Assembly (NCBI GenBank): GCA_040389965.1
Contig: JAZJZF010000047.1
Coordinates: 24,093-88,092 of the forward strand
Length of the DNA: 64,000 nt
Direction of reading: 5' to 3'
Origin: UBA4416 sp040389965
Lineage (GTDB): Bacteria > Bacteroidota > Bacteroidia > B-17B0 > Aurantibacillaceae
Shown: piece by piece, positions 1 to 8,204 of the stretch
Position numbering within the stretch: the first letter of the stretch is position 1
Layout of the letters: every line of letters starts with the position of its first letter
The notes under the pieces: model-generated
Told to the model about the DNA's origin: nothing
The model's database searches: none
Seen by the model: the letters and a program-made list of their open reading frames with translations, nothing else
Program-made: the position numbers and the translations under genes

Positions 1-24
1 GATTATGGTTATATCTAAATAAAA

Positions 25-387
25 TTAATTTTCTGTGGATGATTTTTTAATGGCTGCAAAAATGTTTTTTAACTCCTGAGATTCTTTTAAAAACAGTTCA
101 AAGTCTTTTTGGTAAACGGTTTCATGATACAATTGTTGCAAAACTCTTAACCAATAAACGGTTTCCCTTGCTTCTTTATAGCTAATCCCTATTTTATTTG
201 AGAAATCTCTTTTTGATACAGCGCCCTGAGCTTCTTCATAATTGGCACCGATGGAGACACATGATCTTCCTACCTGGCCTTTGGGAATTCTGTAAATATA
301 ATCATCAGGAAGCGTACGTAAGAATTTCAAGGTGTTTACTCCAAAATTAAAAGTTCTGTCTAATAGTTCCTGTGTTTTACTATTCAT
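25..387 (-). CDS. Four-helix-bundle protein (S23/IVP family)
   Basis: A complete 120-residue protein of the four-helix-bundle family related to proteins encoded in 23S rRNA intervening sequences and to the Avd accessory protein of diversity-generating retroelements. The signature in the second helix, VGRSCVSIGANYEEAQGA followed by a basic segment, is plain. The ATG at 387 is the only sensible start. No reverse transcriptase, template or variable repeat is seen nearby, so a retroelement role is not supported here. A pyrimidine-rich intergenic tract lies upstream (388-513). Cellular function is unknown for chromosomal stand-alone members; confidence refers to the family. Confidence 0.85.
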   Translation of the reverse strand: MNSKTQELLDRTFNFGVNTLKFLRTLPDDYIYRIPKGQVGRSCVSIGANYEEAQGAVSKRDFSNKIGISYKEARETVYWLRVLQQLYHETVYQKDFELFLKESQELKNIFAAIKKSSTEN

Positions 388-409
388 ATATTATTAATTA
401 ATTTTCCCT

Positions 410-520
410 GTTATATCATTACTTCATTTTTCCATCTTCTCTTTTCCGTTTCCCATGCTCCACTTTCCATATTACCTTTTACATTTGCCCTCTTCCATTC
501 TCCCTTTTCCCTCTTACATC
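410..520. repeat. Pyrimidine-rich intergenic tract, copy 1
   Basis: This tract between the four-helix-bundle gene and the FAD oxidoreductase is made almost entirely of short TTCC/TTTTCC/CCATCTTC blocks. The block at about 427-449 recurs in inverted orientation at about 2841-2864 with very few differences. Both copies sit in intergenic gaps around the lipid operon. It may be a dispersed repeat or only low-complexity sequence. Confidence 0.45.
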
Positions 521-1761
521 ACCTTGCAAAGGTCCACCGCGCTTTTATAAGCATCTTCATGGAAGCCGTATTTAAAGTAGCTTCCGCAAAAATAGAATGG
601 CCCTTTTTCATTTAATGTGTGCAACTCATCCTGTGCTTTAATAGCGGCAACATCAAATAATGGATGCTCGTAATGTATTTCTTTGATCAGTTTTGATGGA
701 TCAATACTATCGGTAATAGGGTTAATGGAAACAAAATAATTTTTATTTTCGGAAACACCCTGTAAGCGGTTCATCCAATAAATAGTTGTAGGAACGGGCT
801 TGCCGTTTTTTTGTTCAATACGATAATTCCAGCTGCTCCAGGCCCTTTTGCTTTTGGGCATGACAGATTCGTCGGTATGTACTGCCGCGGTATTTTTTTC
901 ATATTTAAAAGCTGACAATAACCGTTTTTCCTCTAGTGTAGGATCGGCAAGCATTTGCAATGTTTCGTTGGCATGCGAGGCAAAAATCACTTTATCAAAC
1001 TCTTGTTGTTGCCCGTCGGGCAATATTACTAATGCTTTCCCATTTGCCTGTTTTTTTACAGATACCACAGCATTTTTTACATGTATACGATCTTTAAAAG
1101 GCGCAATTAAAATTTCTCTGTATGACTGGCTTCCATTATGTAAAGTGTACCATTGGTGCTGTGTACTCAATCCCAAAAAGCCATGGTTCTTAAAAAAACG
1201 GATCAATGTCACAACCGGAAAATCCAGCATTTTATCCATAGGTGTACTCCATACGGCGGAACTCATAGGAATCAAATATTTCATCAGCATCTCTTCGCTG
1301 AATTTAAATTCCTTAATATAATCGGCTAAAGAATAATGAGTGTATTCTGGTTTATCCAGGATCTCCACACTTATTTTATTAAAACGGGTAATCTCCATCA
1401 GCATTTTTATATAGCCAACATTGAATAGATTTTTACGTTGTGCAAATAAGCCGTTTATACCGGAGCCGCAGTATTCGAGCCCTGTTGGCTTATATTGCAC
1501 ACTAAACGACATGTCTGTTTTTTTAATAGGTGCTTTAATTTCCTCAAACAGTTTGCAAAGGTTTGGATAGGTCTCAAAATTAAATACCATAAAACCCGTA
1601 TCCATATACACAGGCTTTCCATCCTCATCCACCGTAATTGTATTGGTATGTCCTCCTACATAATCATTCTTTTCGAAAAGAGTAATATCATGAGTATGCT
1701 GCAATAAATGAGCGCAACCCATTCCTGCTATTCCGGTACCTATAATTGCCAGTTTCTGCAT
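514..1761 (-). CDS. FAD-dependent oxidoreductase (amine oxidase fold) of fatty-acid modification operon
   Basis: A 415-residue cytosolic flavoprotein. The N-terminus carries the FAD-binding Rossmann motif GTGIAGMG at residues 8-15 followed by an acidic strand end and the GG-H-T-N segment typical of NAD(P)/FAD-dependent amine-oxidase-like proteins. Members of this subgroup are habitually encoded with cyclopropane-fatty-acid-synthase-like methyltransferases, as here (32 bp downstream of the methyltransferase). In some bacteria such sets introduce methyl branches and further oxidise unsaturated acyl chains, for example to furan fatty acids. The exact reaction here is inferred from neighbours only. 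It is the last gene of a three-gene operon (3690 to 514). Confidence 0.8.
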   Translation of the reverse strand: MQKLAIIGTGIAGMGCAHLLQHTHDITLFEKNDYVGGHTNTITVDEDGKPVYMDTGFMVFNFETYPNLCKLFEEIKAPIKKTDMSFSVQYKPTGLEYCGSGINGLFAQRKNLFNVGYIKMLMEITRFNKISVEILDKPEYTHYSLADYIKEFKFSEEMLMKYLIPMSSAVWSTPMDKMLDFPVVTLIRFFKNHGFLGLSTQHQWYTLHNGSQSYREILIAPFKDRIHVKNAVVSVKKQANGKALVILPDGQQQEFDKVIFASHANETLQMLADPTLEEKRLLSAFKYEKNTAAVHTDESVMPKSKRAWSSWNYRIEQKNGKPVPTTIYWMNRLQGVSENKNYFVSINPITDSIDPSKLIKEIHYEHPLFDVAAIKAQDELHTLNEKGPFYFCGSYFKYGFHEDAYKSAVDLCKVM

Positions 1762-1793
1762 ATAGCTATACTACTAAAATTTATTTTTACAGA

Positions 1794-2825
1794 TTACTTT
1801 TTTTGAAATAAATAATGACTTACAATCCATTCTTCTCCTTTGTTATAAGCCCAAAGCTCAGCGCAGGCCATATAAAAGAGGCGCCAATAAACCCACCATT
1901 TTACCGCCTGCTCTTTACCATACGTGCTTTCAAATAAGGGCATGATCTGCGCCTTATGCTTATCCATATTTTGCAGCCATGCTTCCGATGTTTTGCTGTA
2001 ATGCATACCGCTCACGTGCCAGTGCTTTTCTATAGAAAGATGTTCATTAAAATACAAAAGCAGATCGTCGCTTGGCATGATACCACCGGTAAAAAAGTAT
2101 TTGCTCATCCAATCGCTCTCGTCCACTACTTCAAATTTATAGGCATATGTTTTATGCGTAAAAATATGCACGAACAATTTTCCGTTTGGCTTCAAAGCAT
2201 CTGATACCAATTGCATCAGCTTTTGATAATTACGCATGTGTTCAAACATCTCAACCGATACAACACGGTCAAACAGTTGAGCCGGCTTAAAATCATTAAT
2301 ATTATGAGTTATAACGGTTAGGTTACTAATGCCGCGTAATTTGGCTTGCTCGTCGATATGCAGTTTCTGCGTGCGCGAATTGGATACAACCGTAAAGCTG
2401 CTTTTAGGATATTTTGCAGCCATACACAACGACAAAGAACCCCATCCGCAACCCAGTTCCAATACCTGTTGCCCGTCCTGTAATTCTGCGCGCAGGCAGG
2501 TAAGTTCCAGCATATCGTTTTCAGATGTATCAATCGTTGTTACACCAGGTTTCCAATACCCGCTGCTGTATTTTAAATGCTTTCCTAAACAGTATTTATA
2601 AAACTCGGTAGGCACTTCGTAATGCTGCTCGTTGGCTTCACTGGTATTAACAGCAATTGTGGGCGTTGCTTTTAGCTCCTCAATCAATGCCATTAAATGA
2701 GCTTGTTGCGCTTCTACATTTCCTTTATGTTCATCCTGCAACCGTTGTTTTAATAGGTTACGAATGCCAATTCGAATCAGCCAGTCAGGTAGTTTATTTT
2801 TTTCTAATAATGAATTATACCACAT
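1794..2825 (-). CDS. Cyclopropane-fatty-acid-synthase-like SAM methyltransferase
   Basis: A 343-residue class I SAM-dependent methyltransferase of the CFA synthase/mycolic acid cyclopropane synthase family, which acts on the double bond of phospholipid acyl chains at the membrane. Visible motifs: the YSSGYW active-site region (residues about 86-91), SAM motif I VLELGCGWGSLSL (about 120-132), and VSVEMFEHM (about 190). The tail DMACAELWAY-type segment also fits the family. It may make a cyclopropane, or a methyl/methylene-branched acyl product as in the UfaM/BfaB-type enzymes; the flavoprotein neighbour favours the second. The start ATG is at 2825, 88 bp after the DUF1295 gene. Confidence 0.88.
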   Translation of the reverse strand: MWYNSLLEKNKLPDWLIRIGIRNLLKQRLQDEHKGNVEAQQAHLMALIEELKATPTIAVNTSEANEQHYEVPTEFYKYCLGKHLKYSSGYWKPGVTTIDTSENDMLELTCLRAELQDGQQVLELGCGWGSLSLCMAAKYPKSSFTVVSNSRTQKLHIDEQAKLRGISNLTVITHNINDFKPAQLFDRVVSVEMFEHMRNYQKLMQLVSDALKPNGKLFVHIFTHKTYAYKFEVVDESDWMSKYFFTGGIMPSDDLLLYFNEHLSIEKHWHVSGMHYSKTSEAWLQNMDKHKAQIMPLFESTYGKEQAVKWWVYWRLFYMACAELWAYNKGEEWIVSHYLFQKK

Positions 2826-2827
2826 AA

Positions 2828-2912
2828 TATATTAATGTAAAAAGGAAAAGGGAAGATGGAAAAGGTAGAGAACGTTTAAATACATTTGCCATTTTACATC
2901 CTTACATTTTCC
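2828..2912. repeat. Purine-rich intergenic tract, inverted copy 2
   Basis: The gap between the methyltransferase and DUF1295 genes holds a GGAAAAGGGAAGATGGAAA run (about 2843-2861). Its reverse complement closely matches the pyrimidine tract near 427-449. The two copies flank the flavoprotein-methyltransferase pair in opposite orientation. Confidence 0.4.
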
Positions 2913-2913
2913 A

Positions 2914-3690
2914 TTATTTTTTGAACCAGGGAACAAAAGCACTGGTTGTGCGTTGATATTCTTTATAAGCTTCTCCTTTGCTTCTGATAGCTTGTTCTTC
3001 TGTCATAGGAATGCCGGTTACTTTAAAAATAAGATAACCTATGGAAATAGGACATACTACGGCGAGCCAACCATAAGGGCTTGGTAAAGCAAAAATCAGT
3101 ACGGAGATCCATAACGAAAATTGAAAAAAATAATTGGGATGCCTTGAATAATTCCATAAACCATACTGACATACCTTGCCTTTGTTTGTCGGGTCATTTT
3201 TAAAGTGTTGCAATTGCCAGTCAGAAAGGCCTTCACCAAAAATGCAAATCAGCCATAAAATAACACCGGTGTATTCAACCGCTGATAAAGAGTCGGTTTT
3301 ATTTAAGGCAATTATAAAAAAGGGGATACACAAAAATACATTTGAAAATGCCTGCATCTGGAAAAAAACAAAGAACTTAGGAGTTGACCATTCTGCCCTG
3401 AGTTGCTTATAACGCCCCTCTTCCTCCTGCAAATGTCCTAAGACCCTGAACGATAAATAAAACCCAAGGCGCAGGCTCCATAATGCGGCTAAACCACATA
3501 CCAGGTTTTTACGCTCTGCAAAACCATCGGCCATATACCAGGTAATAAAGGCGATCACTAAAAAATTGAAGGCCCAAAATACATCTACCACACCATAATT
3601 TTTTATCCTGATAGCCCATGCAAAAACAAGGGTCATAATTACAGCTACTGCTGCCCAGGCCATTAAAGGGATAGAGATGTATTGGCTCAT
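2914..3690 (-). CDS. DUF1295 / steroid 5-alpha-reductase-like membrane protein
   Basis: A 258-residue integral membrane protein with about six to seven hydrophobic helices and the conserved C-terminal block NYSRHPNYFFQF (residues about 178-189), the hallmark of DUF1295 and isoprenylcysteine-methyltransferase/steroid-reductase-like folds, where it forms a cofactor site. It is the first gene of an operon with a CFA-synthase-like methyltransferase and an FAD oxidoreductase, a conserved neighbourhood in many bacteria. This suggests it reduces or otherwise modifies a lipid intermediate. No promoter box could be assigned with confidence in the 243-bp divergent region to the next gene. Confidence 0.85.
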   Translation of the reverse strand: MSQYISIPLMAWAAVAVIMTLVFAWAIRIKNYGVVDVFWAFNFLVIAFITWYMADGFAERKNLVCGLAALWSLRLGFYLSFRVLGHLQEEEGRYKQLRAEWSTPKFFVFFQMQAFSNVFLCIPFFIIALNKTDSLSAVEYTGVILWLICIFGEGLSDWQLQHFKNDPTNKGKVCQYGLWNYSRHPNYFFQFSLWISVLIFALPSPYGWLAVVCPISIGYLIFKVTGIPMTEEQAIRSKGEAYKEYQRTTSAFVPWFKK

Positions 3691-3933
3691 ATAAAATGTA
3701 ATAAGTTTGATTTAATTCAATATACGTAAAATTAAACGAGGTCGGATTTAACAGCAACCATAATTTTGAATCAAAAAGCACCAGTTAAGAGCTATTTTCT
3801 GATAAAGGAATAAAAATACTATTCGGTAATGGATTAATTGCAATTAAACGAAAAAAAAGACCGGTAGAACGATATTTTCTTGCTTTTAAAATTAATATTT
3901 TATACATTAACATCTTAATCTACCCCCGTTTAA

Positions 3934-6900
3934 ATGTCTGACATTGGCAATAATGATAAGATTGACACGTACCAGCTTGAAAAACTGATTTCGCAATCTT
4001 TTGAAATATGCAGGAACAATCCCCAGTTGGGCATTGAACTGGCCGAAGAAGTTCTGAGTGCTGCATCGGATGAAAGAACTCATGCTCAAGCTATTGCCTG
4101 CAAGGGATCTTGTTTGGTATGGCTGGGTAATTATGATAATGCCCTTAAAGATCTTTTTCAGGCGCTCAGGTTATTTGAACAAACACCCGATAAAAAATTT
4201 GAAGCGCATGCCTTATACCATATTTTTTGCGCTTACTATTTTTTGGCCGATTATGATAATGCTTTAAAGTATTCGCATGAAATGCTTCATAAAGCAGAGC
4301 AGAATAAAGATATTGGAGCACAGGCCAATGCGCTAAACGGTATAGGATCGGTATATTACACATCGGGCGAAAACCAAAAAGCTATTGATGCTCTTACAAA
4401 GGGCCTTGAATTTGCCGAACAGGAAAACGATAAACATTTATTGGCGCGTATTTTAGATGGCCTGGGTTCGGCTTATTTAAATTTAGATAACGTTCAAAAA
4501 TCCATCGGCATGAAAAAACGTGCCCTGGAAGTAGCACGTTCGGTAGGATCTAAACAAGTAGAATCATATGCCATAGATGGGTTGGCCAAAATATACCTTG
4601 CTGCCAATGATTTAAATAATGCCGAAAAACAATTTCATGAATGCCTGATCATAAGAGAAGAACTTAACTTTAAATCCGGGATTGCAGAAACCAATTTTCA
4701 GTTGGGCGATCTGTTTCTTAAAATGAACCGCCTCGACTATGCCATTACTTATCTTAATAAAGCCCTTGCTATTTCGCAGGAAACCAATACAAAAGAAGTT
4801 ATTTATAAAACGCACGAATCTTTATCCAGGCTTTATGAAAAACAGGCCAATACGGTAAAATTTATTGAGCACTTTAAAAATTACTATACACTTAAAGAAG
4901 AATTTTTCAGCGAGAAAAATAAACAGAAATTAAAAGGAGTAGAAATGCAGGTAAGCATTTCTCAAATGGAAAAAGAGAAAGAACTCCTGGGCCAGAAAAA
5001 CAAGCAACTCGAAATGTTGTCGAATGATCTGGTAACACTCAGCGATTTGGGAAAAACGATTACCTCCCTGTTATCGGTGGAAGCCATTAACAAAAAAGTG
5101 TACGAGATCATCAATAACATTATGGATGCCGGAGGCTTTGGAATAGGCGTCGTTTCTGCAGATGGCAAAGAACTCATTTTTCCGGGCTATATTGAAGAAG
5201 GTATTGTACTGGCATCTTCGGGTTACGACTTATCAGATACAAACCGCTTGGCTACTGTATGTTTCAACAAAGAAATAGATATTGTGATCAACGATCATGA
5301 ACTGGAATCCGTAAAATACATTCAAAAAGTACAAAAGCCTGTAATAGGGCAATCCGTACAATCCATTATTTATCTGCCTTTAAAGATCAACGATAAAAAA
5401 CTGGGAGTACTCACCGTTCAAAGTTTTAATAAAAATGCTTACGACGAATACCAGGTAAATCTGGTAAAAAATCTGGCTGTATATTGCGCCATTGCTATTG
5501 AAAATGCTACCCTTTACGAAAAACTCGAAGAAAGGGTAAACACAAGAACCAAAGAAGTGACTGAGCAAAAAGTACAGCTCGAAAAAACACAGGAAACAAC
5601 CCGTATGCTCAATATCATTGGGCAGCAGCTTATTTCAAGCATCGACTTTGATTCTATTTTTCAGAAACTGCACCAAAATGTAGGGCAGCTCATGAATGCC
5701 GATTGCTTTAGCGTGCGTATTTACCATAAAGACAAAAGAGAGATAGAGTATAAATATTCCATGGAAAAAGGAAAACTTAAAACTCCTCTTAAAGTATCAA
5801 TGGATGATGTGGATAATTACTCTGTATGGTGCGTAAGCAACAACAAGGAAATATTCATTAACGATAACCTTAACGAATACCAAAAGTTCACAAAGAAAAT
5901 AGTGGTACCTTCGGGCGAAATGCCAAATTCATTGTTATTTTGTCCCTTAACCATAGGGGATAGGGTTACAGGTGTTATTACGGTACAAAGCTTCGAAAAA
6001 AATGCCTATACGCCATTTCACATAGATGTATTAAAAACCCTTGGAACCTATACCGCCATTGCCCTCGAAAATGCCAATCTGGTTGAAACCCTCGAAGAAA
6101 AAGTAGAAGAACGTACATCGGAAGTAGTGCAGCAAAAAGAACAAATTGAAAAAAGTTTCAGAAACAATAAATTATTAAGTGAGATCGGTAAAGAGATCGT
6201 ATCAACGCTCTCGGTAAATGATATCATTTCTAAAGTATATGAGCGGATCAATAATTTAATGGACGCTACTGTTTTTGGAATTGCGATTCATCGTCCCGAA
6301 ACAAACGATTTGTTTTTTTCAGGCTCTATGGAAAAAGCAAAAAAATTACCTGACTTTGCCTTTAGCCTCAATGATGAAAAAACAGCTACTCTGTGTTTTT
6401 TACATTGCCGCGAATTTGTAATTAACGATTGGGAAAACGAATACAGCCAATATGTGCAAAACACCTACAATGCTGTAGAAGGTGAAAATCCTGAATCACT
6501 GATCTATTTACCTCTGGTATCCAAAGGAAAAACCATAGGTGTAATAACGGTGCAAAGTTTTGAGAAACATGCCTATGAAGATCATCACCTTGATACCTTA
6601 AGAAGCCTTTCGGTTTATGTAGGAAGCGCTATTGAAAATGCCAACTTATACATGGGGCTTGAGAATCGTGTTAAGGAAAGAACCAAAGAAGTAATTCTGC
6701 AGAAAGAAGAGATCGAAAAATCGCATGAGAATACCCGCTTACTGAGCGAGATAGGACAGCATATTATATCCAACATCAATTTCGATTCTATATTTGGGAA
6801 ACTGCACGAAAACATTAGTAAATTAATGAACGCCGATTGTTTTGGCGTTAGGATTTATGATGCAGTAAACAACGAAATAGAATATAAATACGAAATAGAA

Positions 6901-8052
6901 AAAGGAGAATTGCTAGAACCCCTAACTGTGTCGATGAATAACGACGATAATTTTTCGGTATGGTGTGTGAAGCATAAAAAAGAAATTTTCATCAATGATA
7001 ACGTGAACGAATACCATCGTTATACAAAAAAAATAGTGGTGCCATCGGGTGAAATGCCAAGTTCCCTACTGTTTTGCCCTATGATGATAGGTGAAAAAGT
7101 AGTTGGGGTCATTACAGTACAAAGCTTTGAAAAAAATGCCTATGTGCCTCTGCACATGAATATTTTAAAAACTCTTGGAACGTATACTGCTATTGCTCTT
7201 GAAAATGCCGGTCTGGTTGAGAACCTGGAAGATAAAGTAAAAGAGCGTACCAAAGAAGTCGTAAAACAAAAGGAGATCATTGAAGAAACCAATAAACATA
7301 TTACTGATAGTATCAAATATGCAAAACGCATACAAGAAGCATTTTTACCTTCAGAAGAAACCGTAACATCCCTTTTAAAGAATGCCTTTATCTTATACAA
7401 ACCTAAAGACATTGTAAGCGGCGATTTTTACTGGATAGAGAAAAAAGAAAATAAGATCCTGTTTGCCGTAGTAGATTGTACGGGACATGGTGTGCCGGGC
7501 GCGTTTATGAGTATTATCGGGTTCAATGGCTTAAACCAAATTGTTAACGAATACAATTACACAAAACCATCAGAAATCCTTACGCATTTAAACAAGAATA
7601 TTAGCGACACACTTCGCCAAAAAGTAGAAGATTCCAAGATCCGCGATGGTATGGATGTTGCCATTTGCTCTATTGATCTCGAAAATAGCGTGCTTGAATT
7701 TGCAGGTGCTTTCAGTCCTTTATTTATTGTAAGGGATGGCGAAGTACTGAAAACAAAAGGCGATAAGCATCCTATTGGAAACTTTGTGGGAGTTGAAGAT
7801 TACGAATTTACTAACCATTACATCGACCTGTTACCTAACGATAAAATATATATTTTCTCGGATGGTTTTGTAGATCAGTTTGGTGGCCCGGGTGGTAAAA
7901 AATTAAAATACAATGCCTTCCGCAAATTACTGCTCGATAATTACGAAAAACCAATGCCTACACAAAAAGAAGCCATTAACTCCTTTTTTGAAGAATGGCG
8001 CGCCGGCTACGAGCAAATCGATGATGTGTGCATGATCGGTGTTTCCATTTAA
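3934..8052 (+). CDS. TPR / four-GAF / SpoIIE-type PP2C phosphatase
   Basis: A 1372-residue soluble signalling protein without a signal peptide. Residues 1-320 form TPR repeats, 325-365 a coiled coil, then four GAF domains (about 368-530, 558-715, 747-905, 935-1090) joined by coiled-coil linkers rich in ERTKEV/QKE. A SpoIIE-type PP2C serine/threonine phosphatase domain follows (about 1120-1372). The phosphatase metal-binding motifs are present: SGDFYW, VDCTGHGVPGAF, RDGMDVAICSID and IFSDGFVDQFGG. GAF1 resembles GAF3, and GAF2 is almost a copy of GAF4. By family knowledge it would dephosphorylate an anti-sigma antagonist-like or other phosphoprotein in response to small ligands or redox, but no partner is encoded nearby. 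The ATG at 3934 follows a 243-bp divergent gap. Confidence 0.9.
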   Translation: MSDIGNNDKIDTYQLEKLISQSFEICRNNPQLGIELAEEVLSAASDERTHAQAIACKGSCLVWLGNYDNALKDLFQALRLFEQTPDKKFEAHALYHIFCAYYFLADYDNALKYSHEMLHKAEQNKDIGAQANALNGIGSVYYTSGENQKAIDALTKGLEFAEQENDKHLLARILDGLGSAYLNLDNVQKSIGMKKRALEVARSVGSKQVESYAIDGLAKIYLAANDLNNAEKQFHECLIIREELNFKSGIAETNFQLGDLFLKMNRLDYAITYLNKALAISQETNTKEVIYKTHESLSRLYEKQANTVKFIEHFKNYYTLKEEFFSEKNKQKLKGVEMQVSISQMEKEKELLGQKNKQLEMLSNDLVTLSDLGKTITSLLSVEAINKKVYEIINNIMDAGGFGIGVVSADGKELIFPGYIEEGIVLASSGYDLSDTNRLATVCFNKEIDIVINDHELESVKYIQKVQKPVIGQSVQSIIYLPLKINDKKLGVLTVQSFNKNAYDEYQVNLVKNLAVYCAIAIENATLYEKLEERVNTRTKEVTEQKVQLEKTQETTRMLNIIGQQLISSIDFDSIFQKLHQNVGQLMNADCFSVRIYHKDKREIEYKYSMEKGKLKTPLKVSMDDVDNYSVWCVSNNKEIFINDNLNEYQKFTKKIVVPSGEMPNSLLFCPLTIGDRVTGVITVQSFEKNAYTPFHIDVLKTLGTYTAIALENANLVETLEEKVEERTSEVVQQKEQIEKSFRNNKLLSEIGKEIVSTLSVNDIISKVYERINNLMDATVFGIAIHRPETNDLFFSGSMEKAKKLPDFAFSLNDEKTATLCFLHCREFVINDWENEYSQYVQNTYNAVEGENPESLIYLPLVSKGKTIGVITVQSFEKHAYEDHHLDTLRSLSVYVGSAIENANLYMGLENRVKERTKEVILQKEEIEKSHENTRLLSEIGQHIISNINFDSIFGKLHENISKLMNADCFGVRIYDAVNNEIEYKYEIEKGELLEPLTVSMNNDDNFSVWCVKHKKEIFINDNVNEYHRYTKKIVVPSGEMPSSLLFCPMMIGEKVVGVITVQSFEKNAYVPLHMNILKTLGTYTAIALENAGLVENLEDKVKERTKEVVKQKEIIEETNKHITDSIKYAKRIQEAFLPSEETVTSLLKNAFILYKPKDIVSGDFYWIEKKENKILFAVVDCTGHGVPGAFMSIIGFNGLNQIVNEYNYTKPSEILTHLNKNISDTLRQKVEDSKIRDGMDVAICSIDLENSVLEFAGAFSPLFIVRDGEVLKTKGDKHPIGNFVGVEDYEFTNHYIDLLPNDKIYIFSDGFVDQFGGPGGKKLKYNAFRKLLLDNYEKPMPTQKEAINSFFEEWRAGYEQIDDVCMIGVSI

Positions 8053-8204
8053 TGTCTGCATCATTGCAAGGAAGTAAAAGGCAATCTTTCTATCATTTTA
8101 CCTGACAAAATTAACCGGCAAAACATTAAAAATTAGCCGTAATATTGATCTATATTTTATTGGACTATTACAGATGCCGTATCGTTATCAATCAACGTTT
8201 CAAT

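Noticed and set aside
25..387. Diversity-generating retroelement suggested by the Avd-like four-helix-bundle gene
   Set aside because: No reverse transcriptase, template repeat or variable repeat is visible within the following kilobases; stand-alone members of this family are common.
848..1321. Long plus-strand frames opposite the FAD oxidoreductase and similar ones opposite the TcB-TcC gene (57328-57801, 58045-58533)
   Set aside because: They are antisense to well-supported genes, show no family motifs, and have low-complexity or Cys-rich sequence typical of shadow frames.
8145..8204. Upstream start of the TPR-CHAT gene at 8145
   Set aside because: The extra 20 residues would bury the signal peptide; the ATG at 8205 gives a standard one.
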